DNA of 64,000 bases from Thiothrix eikelboomii (GTDB lineage Bacteria > Pseudomonadota > Gammaproteobacteria > Thiotrichales > Thiotrichaceae). Location: NCBI RefSeq assembly GCF_900167255.1, contig NZ_FUYB01000022.1:1-64000 (forward strand), given 5' to 3'. Positions 45,129 to 54,094 of the stretch are shown here, piece by piece. Under the pieces are notes generated by a model. That model did no database searches, was not told where the DNA came from, and saw only the letters and a program-made list of their open reading frames with translations. Position 1 is the stretch's first letter, and each line of letters opens with the position of its first letter. The position numbers and the translations under genes were made by a program.

Positions 45129-46823
45129 GTGGAACTGACCGGTGCCGAGATATTCGTTGAGTGTCTGAAGGCAGAAGGGGTTGAAACCATTTTCGGTTAT
45201 CCGGGTGGGGCAGTGTTATACATTTATGACGCGCTCTACAAAGAAGCTGAGCATGTCAATCACATTCTGGTACGACACGAACAAGCAGCTGTACATGCAG
45301 CTGAGGGCTATGCCAAGGCTACTAATAGGCCGGGTGTGGTATTAGTCACCTCAGGCCCTGGTGCGACCAATGCCGTCACTGGGATTGCCGATGCCTACAT
45401 GGATTCGGTACCGCTGGTGGTGTTTACAGGGCAAGTTCCACGCCATCTGATTGGTAATGATGCTTTTCAAGAGGTTGATATTGTTGGGATTACCCGCCCT
45501 TGTGTTAAGCATAATTTCTTAGTCACCGAGGTTAAAGATTTAGCCACTATCATTAAGAAGGCTTTCTATATTGCCAGTACTGGTCGCCCAGGGCCGGTTT
45601 TGGTTGATATTCCTAAGGATATTACAATGGCGCGTTGTGCCTTTGAATACCCTAAGGAAATCAGCATTCGTTCTTATAATCCGACGGTTAAAGGCAATAA
45701 GCGCCAAGTACGGCGTGCGATTGATTTGATGCTAGAAAGCAAGCGTCCGATTTTGTATACCGGTGGTGGGGTCATCTTGTCGGGTGGTTCTGCTGAGCTG
45801 ACTCAATTAGCACGTGAATTGCAATTCCCAGTGACGAATACCCTGATGGGCTTAGGTGCTTATCCGGCAACCGACCCTTTGTTTGTGGGTATGCTAGGGA
45901 TGCATGGTACTTATGAAGCTAACCATGCGATGCATCAAGCGGATTTAGTGATTGCGATTGGTGCGCGTTTTGATGACCGTGTGACTGGGAATATTGAGAA
46001 ATTTTGCCCCCACGCAAAAATTATTCATGTGGATATTGATCCTGCGTCGATCTCTAAAAATGTCAAAGTGGACATTCCGATTGTGGGTGATGTGAAGCGT
46101 GTCTTAGCAGACTTGCTGGAAGAATTGCATTCACGGAAAGAGTATCAAGCAGCAGACATCCGGGAGTGGTGGGCGCAAATTAATGAATGGCGCAAAGCAG
46201 ATTGCCTCAAATATGAGCAGGATCATGAGTCGATTCGTGCTCAATTCGTGGTTGAGAAACTTTGGGAAGTCACTGGGGGGGATGCTTATCTCTGCTCGGA
46301 TGTGGGTCAACATCAAATGTGGGCTGCACAATTCTATAAATTTGATAAACCCAATCGGTGGATCAATTCAGGTGGTCTAGGCACGATGGGCTTTGGCCTG
46401 CCAGCCGCGATGGGTGTGCAGATTGCTTATCCTGAGGCTACGGTGGCTTGTATTACGGGTGATGGCAGTATTCAGATGAATATTCAAGAGCTATCAACCT
46501 GTATGCAGTATCAATTGCCCATCAAGATTGTCACCTTAAATAATGGCTATTTAGGGATGGTGCGGCAATGGCAAGAGTTTTTCTATCAGAAGCGTTATGC
46601 GATGTCTTATATGGATGCCTTGCCTGATTTCGTCAAATTAGCAGAAGCCTATGGTCATGTTGGCATGCGCATTGAGCGTCCCTCTGATGTAGAAGGTGCT
46701 TTGAAAGAAGCCGTGGCTATGAAAAATCGCTTAGTATTTATGGATTTCATTACTAAGCGGGAAGCTAATGTTTATCCGATGGTTCCAGCGAATGCTGGTC
46801 ACAATGAAATGATCTTGGTGTAA
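45129..46823 (+). CDS. ilvI: Acetolactate synthase large subunit
   Basis: Catalyses condensation of pyruvate for valine, leucine and isoleucine synthesis. The 564-residue thiamine diphosphate enzyme has HEQAAVHAAEGYAKAT with the glutamate that activates the cofactor, GPGATNAVTGIADAYMDSVP, and the ThDP-binding motif GDGSIQMNIQELSTC...LNNGYLGM. The start is a GTG at 45129, seven bases after AGGAG. The regulatory subunit gene follows three bases after the stop. Confidence 0.95.
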   Translation: MELTGAEIFVECLKAEGVETIFGYPGGAVLYIYDALYKEAEHVNHILVRHEQAAVHAAEGYAKATNRPGVVLVTSGPGATNAVTGIADAYMDSVPLVVFTGQVPRHLIGNDAFQEVDIVGITRPCVKHNFLVTEVKDLATIIKKAFYIASTGRPGPVLVDIPKDITMARCAFEYPKEISIRSYNPTVKGNKRQVRRAIDLMLESKRPILYTGGGVILSGGSAELTQLARELQFPVTNTLMGLGAYPATDPLFVGMLGMHGTYEANHAMHQADLVIAIGARFDDRVTGNIEKFCPHAKIIHVDIDPASISKNVKVDIPIVGDVKRVLADLLEELHSRKEYQAADIREWWAQINEWRKADCLKYEQDHESIRAQFVVEKLWEVTGGDAYLCSDVGQHQMWAAQFYKFDKPNRWINSGGLGTMGFGLPAAMGVQIAYPEATVACITGDGSIQMNIQELSTCMQYQLPIKIVTLNNGYLGMVRQWQEFFYQKRYAMSYMDALPDFVKLAEAYGHVGMRIERPSDVEGALKEAVAMKNRLVFMDFITKREANVYPMVPANAGHNEMILV

Positions 46824-46826
46824 GCG

Positions 46827-47333
46827 ATGAGTGATGAAACACGGCATGTAATTTCCATCCTAATGGAAAACGAAGCAGGTGCTTTGTCGCGGGTATCTGG
46901 TTTATTTTCAGCACGCGGCTATAACATTGAATCGCTTACTGTAGCACCTACGGAGGATGCTACTTTGTCACGTTTAACCTTGGTGACGCTGTGCAGTGAG
47001 GAAATCGTTGAGCAAATCATGAAGCAACTGCATAAATTAGTTGATGTAGTTAAGCTGATGGATTTGAACGATTATTCACACATTGAACGCGAGATGATGT
47101 TAGTCAAGGTCGATGTACAAAAGCAAGGCTCTTGTGATCAAGTCAAACGCTTATCGGATATTTTCCGGGCGCGGATTATTGATGTCAGCGAGCGTACTTA
47201 TACGATTGAAGTGACGGGTCATCGTTCTAAGCTTGATGCTTTTTTACAAGCCTTGAGTGATGCGCGGATTATGGAGGTAGTGCGTTCTGGCAGTATGGGC
47301 ATCGCTCGAGGCTCGAGTGCACTAACTGCTTAA
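46827..47333 (+). CDS. ilvH: Acetolactate synthase small (regulatory) subunit
   Basis: The 168-residue regulatory subunit that gives valine feedback inhibition. An N-terminal ACT domain is clear (RHVISILMENEAGALSRVSGLFSARGYNIESL), followed by the C-terminal domain with ERTYTIEVTGHRSKLDAF. It follows ilvI directly and is followed by a strong terminator. Confidence 0.96.
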   Translation: MSDETRHVISILMENEAGALSRVSGLFSARGYNIESLTVAPTEDATLSRLTLVTLCSEEIVEQIMKQLHKLVDVVKLMDLNDYSHIEREMMLVKVDVQKQGSCDQVKRLSDIFRARIIDVSERTYTIEVTGHRSKLDAFLQALSDARIMEVVRSGSMGIARGSSALTA

Positions 47334-47361
47334 AACCGTGTGTGCCACCCTAAAGATAAGC

Positions 47362-47398
47362 AAACAGGGATAGTGAGTTATTATCCCTGTTTAGTTTT
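47362..47398 (+). terminator. Rho-independent terminator after ilvH
   Basis: AAACAGGGATA (47362-47372) and TATCCCTGTTT (47382-47392) form an 11-base-pair stem with a nine-base loop, followed by AGTTTT. The next gene is convergent, and the A-rich upstream flank means it may also work on the minus strand. Confidence 0.85.
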
Positions 47399-47409
47399 AA
47401 TATTTGGTT

Positions 47410-47925
47410 TTAAGTTCGCAGTTTAAATAGCACTTGGTTGTGGGTATCAATCAATCCATGCTGAATTAGCCAAAGACGAGCGTCTTCGGCATCCTCTGCA
47501 AACCAAGACTCTGCTGAGCCAAGACGAAAGGTATAGCCCCAACGATCCATATCGACTAAGGCACGGGCTTGGCCAAATTCGGGCAATTGATCTGCTAGCA
47601 GTATTTGCAAATAGCAAACCGCATCTTCCTCGGTCGTTTCTCCACCGGCATCAGTGTGTAGCTGCTGTCGACGGGCTTCATCCATGCAGATTACATGGCA
47701 GGTTTCGTGTAAGAATGAATGGATCGGGGTATCTGGGCGGATATAAATCGAGCGCCCGATAATGCCTGCTTCGGCATCACCCCAGTAGCTACCCGGAATC
47801 TCAGTGTGCGGCTCTAATAAATGCAGGGCTAGGCCATAAAGCTGTAACAGTTGCTGTAAAGCCGCTAAAGGCAATTCAGCAACTGTCATGACTAGCTCAG
47901 TCTGAGTAGCACTAGTCGTACTCAC
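47410..47925 (-). CDS. Putative HExxH metallopeptidase-like protein
   Basis: A 171-residue protein without a signal peptide that I cannot assign to a named family. It has a zinc-metalloprotease-like HETCH motif (H73, E74, H77) in HSFLHETCHVICMD, and further acidic residues at E99/E100 in TTEEDAVCYLQ that could give the third ligand. The spacing recalls ImmA/IrrE-type proteases, but overall similarity is not evident. It overlaps the CopD-like gene upstream by four bases, so the two are probably translated together. Confidence 0.6.
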   Translation of the reverse strand: MSTTSATQTELVMTVAELPLAALQQLLQLYGLALHLLEPHTEIPGSYWGDAEAGIIGRSIYIRPDTPIHSFLHETCHVICMDEARRQQLHTDAGGETTEEDAVCYLQILLADQLPEFGQARALVDMDRWGYTFRLGSAESWFAEDAEDARLWLIQHGLIDTHNQVLFKLRT

Positions 47926-48380
47926 AACCAGTATTTGCCAGCCGCCCCAATCACGATCGTAATCAGGCCAATCAGCATATTAAGACCTACTAAAAAGCGA
48001 ATTTGGTTTAAAGCTTTACCGGCTTCTTGCCAATTGGATTGTTGCACATAGCGCGTTAAACGTTTGTAAGGTGCAAAAAACACGTGCAGAAAGATCACCA
48101 TCATCACTAAGCCCAAGGCATGCATGAGATGGATAAAGATGGGGGCATTTTTCATGCCGCCATACGGGCCAAATAGCATCCAATAACCTGAGGCAAGAAT
48201 TAAAACAATCGCTACCCACACCCAAGGAAAGAAACGACTAAACACACTTTGCCACAGGGGTAGACGTTGCGGAGGTTGTAATTGGCTGGCCGCGACTGGA
48301 CGTAAAACCATATAGGCAAAAAACATCCCACCTACCCAAACTGTAACAGCGAGTACATGTAGTGCTAGAGCAATTGACAT
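47922..48380 (-). CDS. CopD-like four-helix membrane protein
   Basis: A 152-residue integral membrane protein with four hydrophobic segments (about 1-26, 48-68, 80-102, 129-149). HVLAVTVWVGGMFFAYMVLRP and HLMHALGLVMMVIFLHVF match the CopD family. Conserved histidines at H8 and in the HLMHALG segment could bind haem or copper. A role in copper handling is known for some relatives and is only inferred here. It overlaps the HExxH gene. Confidence 0.75.
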   Translation of the reverse strand: MSIALALHVLAVTVWVGGMFFAYMVLRPVAASQLQPPQRLPLWQSVFSRFFPWVWVAIVLILASGYWMLFGPYGGMKNAPIFIHLMHALGLVMMVIFLHVFFAPYKRLTRYVQQSNWQEAGKALNQIRFLVGLNMLIGLITIVIGAAGKYWL

Positions 48381-48408
48381 GCTGATTTCCTTTTAAGCTA
48401 ATAAATCC

Positions 48409-50337
48409 TTAAGCTTTATTCGGATAGTGGTAATAATCATCACCATAACCCAAACGCTCTGCGTCTTTAACTTGGTTTAAAATAATCCCTGTAATACTAG
48501 CCCCGGTCTCCTGTAGGCGTTTGAGTGCATTATTAATGGTACTCGTACTGGTATCGGTTGCATGCACGGTGAGTAGCGTGATCTTGGCTAAAGAGCTTAA
48601 AATCATAGCATCAGCCAAGCCCAAAATGGGCGGACCATCTATGATCACCAGATCATAATGCTGAGAGGCTGCTTTCAGCATGGCTTCCATTTTAGTATTG
48701 GCTAATAATTCTGAGGGGTCATTGGGCGGTGTACCCGCGACCACTATATCCAAATTCGGCAGATTAGATGCTTGCGCCAGTTGGGCCAAAGGATATTCGC
48801 CGGACAGATAACCGACTAAATTTTGTTGATTGCGTGTGCCGATCAATTTATGTAGAGAAGGATTCCGCAAATCCGCATCCACTAAGAGTACACGATTTCC
48901 GGTATGGGCGAAGGCACTTGCTAAATTCATCGCCACCGTGGTTTTACCTTCATTCGCTCTTGCACTGGTGACAAACAGAATGGCCTCATCGTCTTGCTCG
49001 CGTAATTTAAAGCGTATAGTGGTACGTAAAGAACGAAAAGACTCAGCTAAGGCAGATTTCGGTGAGTTTAGAACCAGTTGTGCAATCTTCTTAGGGTCAT
49101 GTTCGTTCACAGCAGGGACTAGGCCTAATACTGGTAAACGAGTTTGGCGCTCTAGCTCATTAATATCCTTAACACTGTCATCCATGAATTCACGTAAGAA
49201 AGCACTGGCAATGCCCAAAAATAAACCCAGCAGACCTGCAAACACTAAATTAGTGGAAAGTTTAGGTTTGAATTTCTGTAAAGGTGGTAAAGCACGATCA
49301 ATAATACTGAGGTTATTGCTGCCTGCTTCGCCGACGACATTGATTTCTTTTAAGCGTTGCAATAGACCTTGATACAAGGCTTGATTGGTTTCAACCTCAC
49401 GTTCTAAGGTATTGTAGGCAACACGACTGTCTTGATAGATCAAGGCTTTCTTTTCTTCTTCACTTAAAGCATCCCGTAATAATTCCGCCCGTTTTCTAGC
49501 AGCGGCAAGCTCACCTTGACGAGCTGGGTCAGTTTCAATAATGATGGCTTCACTCTCTGCTTTGACCAGCTCTTCAGACAGACGCATAATTTTGTGCGAA
49601 CTGGTATTAGACTCTTTGTCATCTAAGTTGATGATGGTATTTTCTTTAGCATAAACATTGAGAGCTTTTTCACTTTCTTGCAATTTGAGCTTAGCGTCTT
49701 GGATACGCTGTTGCAAAAAGGTTTGCGCATCACCCGTGAGTTCTAAACGGCGTACACGGCTGGTTTCAACGAATTCTTCGACAATCGCATTGGCAACTTC
49801 GGCCGCTTTTTCTGGGCTGGAGGCATCAAAGTGGATTGCGACTAAGCGTGAGTTTTTAATAGGCTCAATCGTTAAGTTTTCAATAATGGCATTAGCCAGT
49901 GCAGTTTTGCTATTCGCATCATCCACGGGTGAAAATAGGCCTTTGATTTTGCCAAGCAGCGATTGTCGAATCACGTCCTCAGTCAGTTTAAGCTTATCAA
50001 TCACCGATTCAATCAATGAATACTGCCTGATTAATTGAAATTGTGTTTCATAGAAGTCGCGGGTATCACGAATATCGCCCGGATTCAAAAAGTTGACGTC
50101 AATCACTTTGGTGGATTCACGTTCAATTTGCAAGGTGGCTGTGGCTCGATAAACCGGGCTACTTAACAGGGTGAGTAGCAGGGCGAGCAGAATAGTTGCG
50201 CCCGTGATACCCAACACTAATTTTTTCCGACGTACCAGAGTCTTCCAAAATTCACGCAGATCGAGGGTATCCTGAGCCTTGGCATAAGCTGGAACATAGT
50301 TCGTTCCATTGACTTGACTTGCAGTGTTCTGATTCAT
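48409..50337 (-). CDS. Polysaccharide co-polymerase / tyrosine autokinase (Wzc-like)
   Basis: A 642-residue inner-membrane protein with two N- and C-flanking membrane segments (about 40-60 and 355-375), a Wzz-type periplasmic domain with coiled coils between them, and a C-terminal BY-kinase domain. Walker A is in SARANEGKTTVAMN (about residue 455), Walker A' is VLLVDADLRNPSL and Walker B is LVIIDGPP. The C-terminal tail has a short tyrosine cluster (GYGDDYYHY), the likely autophosphorylation sites. It controls chain length and export of the polysaccharide. No Wza or Wzb gene is next to it. Confidence 0.9.
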   Translation of the reverse strand: MNQNTASQVNGTNYVPAYAKAQDTLDLREFWKTLVRRKKLVLGITGATILLALLLTLLSSPVYRATATLQIERESTKVIDVNFLNPGDIRDTRDFYETQFQLIRQYSLIESVIDKLKLTEDVIRQSLLGKIKGLFSPVDDANSKTALANAIIENLTIEPIKNSRLVAIHFDASSPEKAAEVANAIVEEFVETSRVRRLELTGDAQTFLQQRIQDAKLKLQESEKALNVYAKENTIINLDDKESNTSSHKIMRLSEELVKAESEAIIIETDPARQGELAAARKRAELLRDALSEEEKKALIYQDSRVAYNTLEREVETNQALYQGLLQRLKEINVVGEAGSNNLSIIDRALPPLQKFKPKLSTNLVFAGLLGLFLGIASAFLREFMDDSVKDINELERQTRLPVLGLVPAVNEHDPKKIAQLVLNSPKSALAESFRSLRTTIRFKLREQDDEAILFVTSARANEGKTTVAMNLASAFAHTGNRVLLVDADLRNPSLHKLIGTRNQQNLVGYLSGEYPLAQLAQASNLPNLDIVVAGTPPNDPSELLANTKMEAMLKAASQHYDLVIIDGPPILGLADAMILSSLAKITLLTVHATDTSTSTINNALKRLQETGASITGIILNQVKDAERLGYGDDYYHYPNKA

Positions 50338-50447
50338 AGTCGGTATCAGTAAGTTCTTGGGGTTAATCGTAATTTCAGCATCTGAGGCTGAGCCAGCACC
50401 ATTTAAAGCACTGAATCTTATCTTGTGGCAAGCGAGTGTGCATAGGC

Positions 50448-51551
50448 TTAAGTATTTGAGCTAGCTTTCCCAGATGAGCCGTAGTATGAGTTGATCAAAC
50501 GCCGTAGAGGTGTTTCCATATATTTAAACGATAAAATAGAGGCTACGGTTAGTAGGATCGCAAATAGATAATAGTGCAGATTAGCATCTAAAGGTAACCA
50601 CTGGCCTAGCACGCGGTCATAAATACCATAAGCTGGCCGTTGCAGAATATACAATGAATAGCTCGCTTCGCCTAGCAATACTAAAAAAGGTAAAGACATC
50701 AAGCGGTTTGTCCAGCCAGTATTGACCGCTAAGAGCACTAAAATTGCTAAAAATAGGGGCGCAATCAGGCCGTTATTATAATCAATCAAAATTCCTAAAT
50801 ACTGCTCAAGTTGAGTTTCATAGGCGAGGCATAAGATGACTAGAAGGGTGAGTAGGCTAATTGCTAACCCGTTCCAAGCTTGATCAAACCGTTTAAATTT
50901 GCCATGACAGAAGCTTATCCCAACGGTCAGACCTAGCATAAAGGTACTGAGATGCATCAAAGGATGATAGTAGATGAATTGATGCAAACTACCCTTGGCC
51001 TCATAACTGGGTGAGTTGTGTAAAAAAATTTGTAAGGTTTGTGTACTGAGCCAAGCGACTAAAGTGAGGAAGGCTAAGGTTCTAATTCCTTTACGATGTA
51101 CAAAATAGAGCAGAAACGGGAAGCTTAGATAAAATAAAGCTTCAACTGAAAGTGACCATCCCGGTGAGTTCAAGACCATCGCATAACCCGGAATCCAAGC
51201 TTGAAGCATGCTAAGGCTTAAACCAATTGCCAAAGGATCTCGACCGTCCGTTTTTAAATTGGCGAGAATCATCAGCACTAAAGCTAATAAATACACAGGG
51301 TAAATGCGTGCGAAGCGTGCTAGCCAGTATTTACCTTTATTGAAGGTTAGGCTCTGAGCCTTAGGCTGATAATAAGCAACCGCCATGATAAAGCCAGAAA
51401 GTACAAAGAAATAGCTGACCGCGATTGGCCCCGCCGTTACCACAGGATGCCACCATGCATGCGTGGCGGGAAAGGCTTGTTGGCCAAAATGAAAGAATAC
51501 AACCGTTAAAGCAGCGATATAACGTGTAAACGTAAGCTGATCAAGTTTCAA
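50448..51551 (-). CDS. Acyltransferase 3 family membrane protein
   Basis: A 367-residue membrane protein with about ten hydrophobic segments. The family signature is at the N-terminus (LTFTRYIAALTVVFFHFGQ, with the catalytic-type histidine in FFHFG, then SYFFVLSGFIMA). Such proteins O-acetylate polysaccharides. It lies in the exopolysaccharide locus between the Wzc-like kinase and the initiating transferase, so it probably modifies that polymer. Confidence 0.87.
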   Translation of the reverse strand: MKLDQLTFTRYIAALTVVFFHFGQQAFPATHAWWHPVVTAGPIAVSYFFVLSGFIMAVAYYQPKAQSLTFNKGKYWLARFARIYPVYLLALVLMILANLKTDGRDPLAIGLSLSMLQAWIPGYAMVLNSPGWSLSVEALFYLSFPFLLYFVHRKGIRTLAFLTLVAWLSTQTLQIFLHNSPSYEAKGSLHQFIYYHPLMHLSTFMLGLTVGISFCHGKFKRFDQAWNGLAISLLTLLVILCLAYETQLEQYLGILIDYNNGLIAPLFLAILVLLAVNTGWTNRLMSLPFLVLLGEASYSLYILQRPAYGIYDRVLGQWLPLDANLHYYLFAILLTVASILSFKYMETPLRRLINSYYGSSGKASSNT

Positions 51552-51574
51552 AATTTTCTAATATTAGGTTTAAT

Positions 51575-52960
51575 TTAATAAGCATTTTTGTCGGAGAGGG
51601 CTTTGAAGGCAGTGGCTACAATAATTCGCAGATCTAAGCCTAAGCTCCATGAGCGGATATATTCCATATCACATTCAACACGCTTTTGCATTTTGTACAA
51701 AGTGTCGGTTTCACCCCGCCAACCATTGACTTGCGCCCAACCGGTGATTCCTGGTTTCATCATATGACGTTGCATATAACCCGGAATTAAGGCTTTATAG
51801 GCCTCATTATGCGCGACAGCGTGTGGGCGTGGTCCAACAATCGACATATGCCCTTGAAGCACATTAAAGAATTGTGGCAGTTCATCTAACGAGGTTTTAC
51901 GTAGGAAAGCACCGACTTTAGTCACGCGGGCATCATTACGTGTTGCTTGTTTAATCACGCTGCCATTTTCACAGACAGTCATCGTGCGAAATTTCCAGAC
52001 TTGAAATTCTTCACCGCGTAACCCATGACGTGATTGTTTAAAGAGTACCGGGCCTGGTGAACTGGTTTTAATGGCCAGAGAAATTAACGCCATTAATGGT
52101 AGTAATAAAACTAATAGTAGGCTGCCGATAATTAAATCTTCTGCACGTTTGACTAGGGCTCGTTCGGCTGACAGCGGTGCATCATAAATACATAAAACGG
52201 GTGTATCAGCGATTTCTAAATATTTATTATGCAGTAAGGCATGCGTGAAATTATCAGGAATGAGGCGAACAGGTGTGATGGTATCTGCGAGTTGACTAAT
52301 CAACTGGCTTGAAAAACGCTGGTTTTGATTCGGTAAAGCTAAATAAATTTGGTCCCAAGTTCCACTGCGGGCAGCCTCTAAGAGTTCAGCAACACCACCT
52401 ATCTTGGCATAGGTGCTCGGTAAACTGGCATTATCTAAGTCAACACTATAAAAGCCTGCGACTTGCAGACCCGATTCAGGTTGTTGATTGATGGAGTTTG
52501 CAAAATGCAAACCAGTATCAGTGATACCGACAATGGCAATATTACGATTATGAATCCCGATACGTTTTAAATAGGACAGAGCAGCCCGCAGTGTATAGCG
52601 GCTAATAATGAGTAGGATCGGCGTGGTAAATAACCAACCAACCAAAACAACCCGCGAAAACTGATCAGAGCTTTTCGCAACAAAAATAATGAACACCAGC
52701 AAGAAAAAGGTCGTAAGCCAAGTGACAACCATCCGCATCGCTTCATCACGGAAGAAGGGTCGACCACTCCAAGACGTATAAATATCGGTGAAACGTCCGA
52801 CTAAACCGAAGATGAGTGCAGCGCCTAAGCCAACAGCTAAGTAGCCATCGGTGAAGTCATAACTAGGAGCATAAACGGATGCTAAGAGTACAATGCTTAA
52901 AATAATCAGGGTATCTGCACTACGGTAGACGAGTTCAGAACTGATTTTTTTATCGACCAT
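51575..52960 (-). CDS. Undecaprenyl-phosphate hexose-1-phosphate transferase (WcaJ-like)
   Basis: A 461-residue polyisoprenyl-phosphate hexose-phosphotransferase that attaches the first sugar to undecaprenyl phosphate. It has four N-terminal membrane segments (about 15-125), a CoA-binding-like domain (IAIVGITDTGLHFA), a membrane hairpin (about 273-296) and the catalytic domain with VWKFRTM, KTSLDELPQFFNVLQG, MSIVGPRP and GITGWAQVNGWRG. Glucose-1-phosphate is the usual substrate of this type; galactose is possible. Confidence 0.92.
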   Translation of the reverse strand: MVDKKISSELVYRSADTLIILSIVLLASVYAPSYDFTDGYLAVGLGAALIFGLVGRFTDIYTSWSGRPFFRDEAMRMVVTWLTTFFLLVFIIFVAKSSDQFSRVVLVGWLFTTPILLIISRYTLRAALSYLKRIGIHNRNIAIVGITDTGLHFANSINQQPESGLQVAGFYSVDLDNASLPSTYAKIGGVAELLEAARSGTWDQIYLALPNQNQRFSSQLISQLADTITPVRLIPDNFTHALLHNKYLEIADTPVLCIYDAPLSAERALVKRAEDLIIGSLLLVLLLPLMALISLAIKTSSPGPVLFKQSRHGLRGEEFQVWKFRTMTVCENGSVIKQATRNDARVTKVGAFLRKTSLDELPQFFNVLQGHMSIVGPRPHAVAHNEAYKALIPGYMQRHMMKPGITGWAQVNGWRGETDTLYKMQKRVECDMEYIRSWSLGLDLRIIVATAFKALSDKNAY

Positions 52961-53251
52961 CGCTATATTCCATCCACAAGTCTTATCCTAACGCTTTAGA
53001 CGCAGGGCTTTATTGTCACAATTGCTTATTTACAGCGGTTTTGACAAAAAAACAACAAACTTTATCATAGAATGAAAGCCATTGTTTTTAGCTTATTTAT
53101 CATAAGCAGCTGTTCTATAAGCAAAACTCGATTTTTGCGGCTAGTAGACACTCAAATCGGCCGCTATTCTGCCATTAAATATAGCTTAATTCAGCAATTT
53201 GTGTCGCAAAAAAAATACAAATGTAGGTATTTTTATGACAGCCGTTAGCAT
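52961..53251. other. 291-base gap in the polysaccharide locus
   Basis: Nothing that resembles a normal gene is seen here. On the plus strand there is a near-consensus promoter (53041-53068) followed by three short stems: GCTTAT/ATAAGC (53091-53107), GCAAAA/TTTTGC (53121-53138) and GCGGC/GCCGC (53137-53164). A 58-codon frame (53072-53248) is listed as rejected. On the minus strand the gap would be the leader of the WcaJ-like gene, with no clear promoter. Confidence 0.5.
53041..53068 (+). promoter_or_regulatory. Orphan near-consensus sigma-70 promoter
   Basis: TTGACA (53041-53046), a 16-base A-rich spacer and TATCAT (53063-53068). It points to the right, against every neighbouring gene, with transcription expected to start near 53075. 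It could drive a small RNA or an antisense transcript into the GT2 gene at 53252-54091. Confidence 0.55.
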
Positions 53252-54091
53252 CTAGTGGGATGAGGTTTGTCGAGAGCTATGATCAGTCTCCCAACGATAG
53301 TTAGCTAAATGCTTGAATTGCTGCTTCGCTCTGAGGCGAATCAGGCTAGCGATCAGGAGATAAATGCCAACTGCTAGAAAGTCTTTGCTAAATAATCGAG
53401 TACGCATAATGTGCGAATAAGGTTTTTCTTGAGCTTGGGTACACAAGTTTGCTGCGGCTAATTGCAGATTCCCTAAACGTGCTCTGGTTTTAATTTTAAT
53501 CAAAGATTTCAGGTTATGTGGGGCTTGAATAAAGACTTGAGTACCCGATACATTGCCACGTTCATGGGCAGCAAACTGGCAACGGACAAAGCCATCATCA
53601 TTGATAACCTGAGGAAACTGAGTAAAACGTTGCCGACCGGTAGCAGAGAGAACAAAGCTACAGGTAGCGACTACACCTTCACGAATATAGGGCAGGCTGA
53701 GCCAAACTTTATAATATTGCTGCACCAGCCATGACGAGCGCGAAGTATCAATCACGGGTTCTGGTGCGGCTAATAATAGCGAACCTTGAGACATTACTTC
53801 CGTAATGGTTTGGACTGCACCTGCAGATAGCTTAGTGTCTGCATCAATATAAAACACCGGCCAAGCCACGACCTGCTTTTCAGCCTCATTAAGGGCATTA
53901 ACTTTAGAGGGAGTGGGGAGATCAAGGCAGATAACTTGTGGATATTCTTGTTGGACGATGGCTGCGGTGTTATCGGTGCAACCATTACAAGCAACAATAA
54001 TGCGATCAACGCCTGCTTGCTTCAGTAAACTATCTAAACAAGCCCGAATCACGGTTGCTTCATTATGAGCCGGAACAATAATGCTAGGCAT
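53252..54091 (-). CDS. Glycosyltransferase family 2
   Basis: A 279-residue GT-A glycosyltransferase. IIVPAHNEATVIRACLDSLL begins the nucleotide-sugar fold and VFYIDADTKL holds the DxD-type metal site. Near the C-terminus there is a hydrophobic segment (about 237-256), so the protein may be membrane attached. It lies three bases after the next GT2 gene. The sugar it transfers is unknown. Confidence 0.85.
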   Translation of the reverse strand: MPSIIVPAHNEATVIRACLDSLLKQAGVDRIIVACNGCTDNTAAIVQQEYPQVICLDLPTPSKVNALNEAEKQVVAWPVFYIDADTKLSAGAVQTITEVMSQGSLLLAAPEPVIDTSRSSWLVQQYYKVWLSLPYIREGVVATCSFVLSATGRQRFTQFPQVINDDGFVRCQFAAHERGNVSGTQVFIQAPHNLKSLIKIKTRARLGNLQLAAANLCTQAQEKPYSHIMRTRLFSKDFLAVGIYLLIASLIRLRAKQQFKHLANYRWETDHSSRQTSSH

Positions 54092-54094
54092 GGC

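Noticed and set aside
53072-53248. 58-codon plus-strand ORF with a lipoprotein-like start (MKAIVFSLFIISSC) in the polysaccharide locus gap
   Set aside because: Its ATG lies only three bases after the -10 box, upstream of the expected transcription start, it has no ribosome site, and the rest of the peptide shows no coding character.
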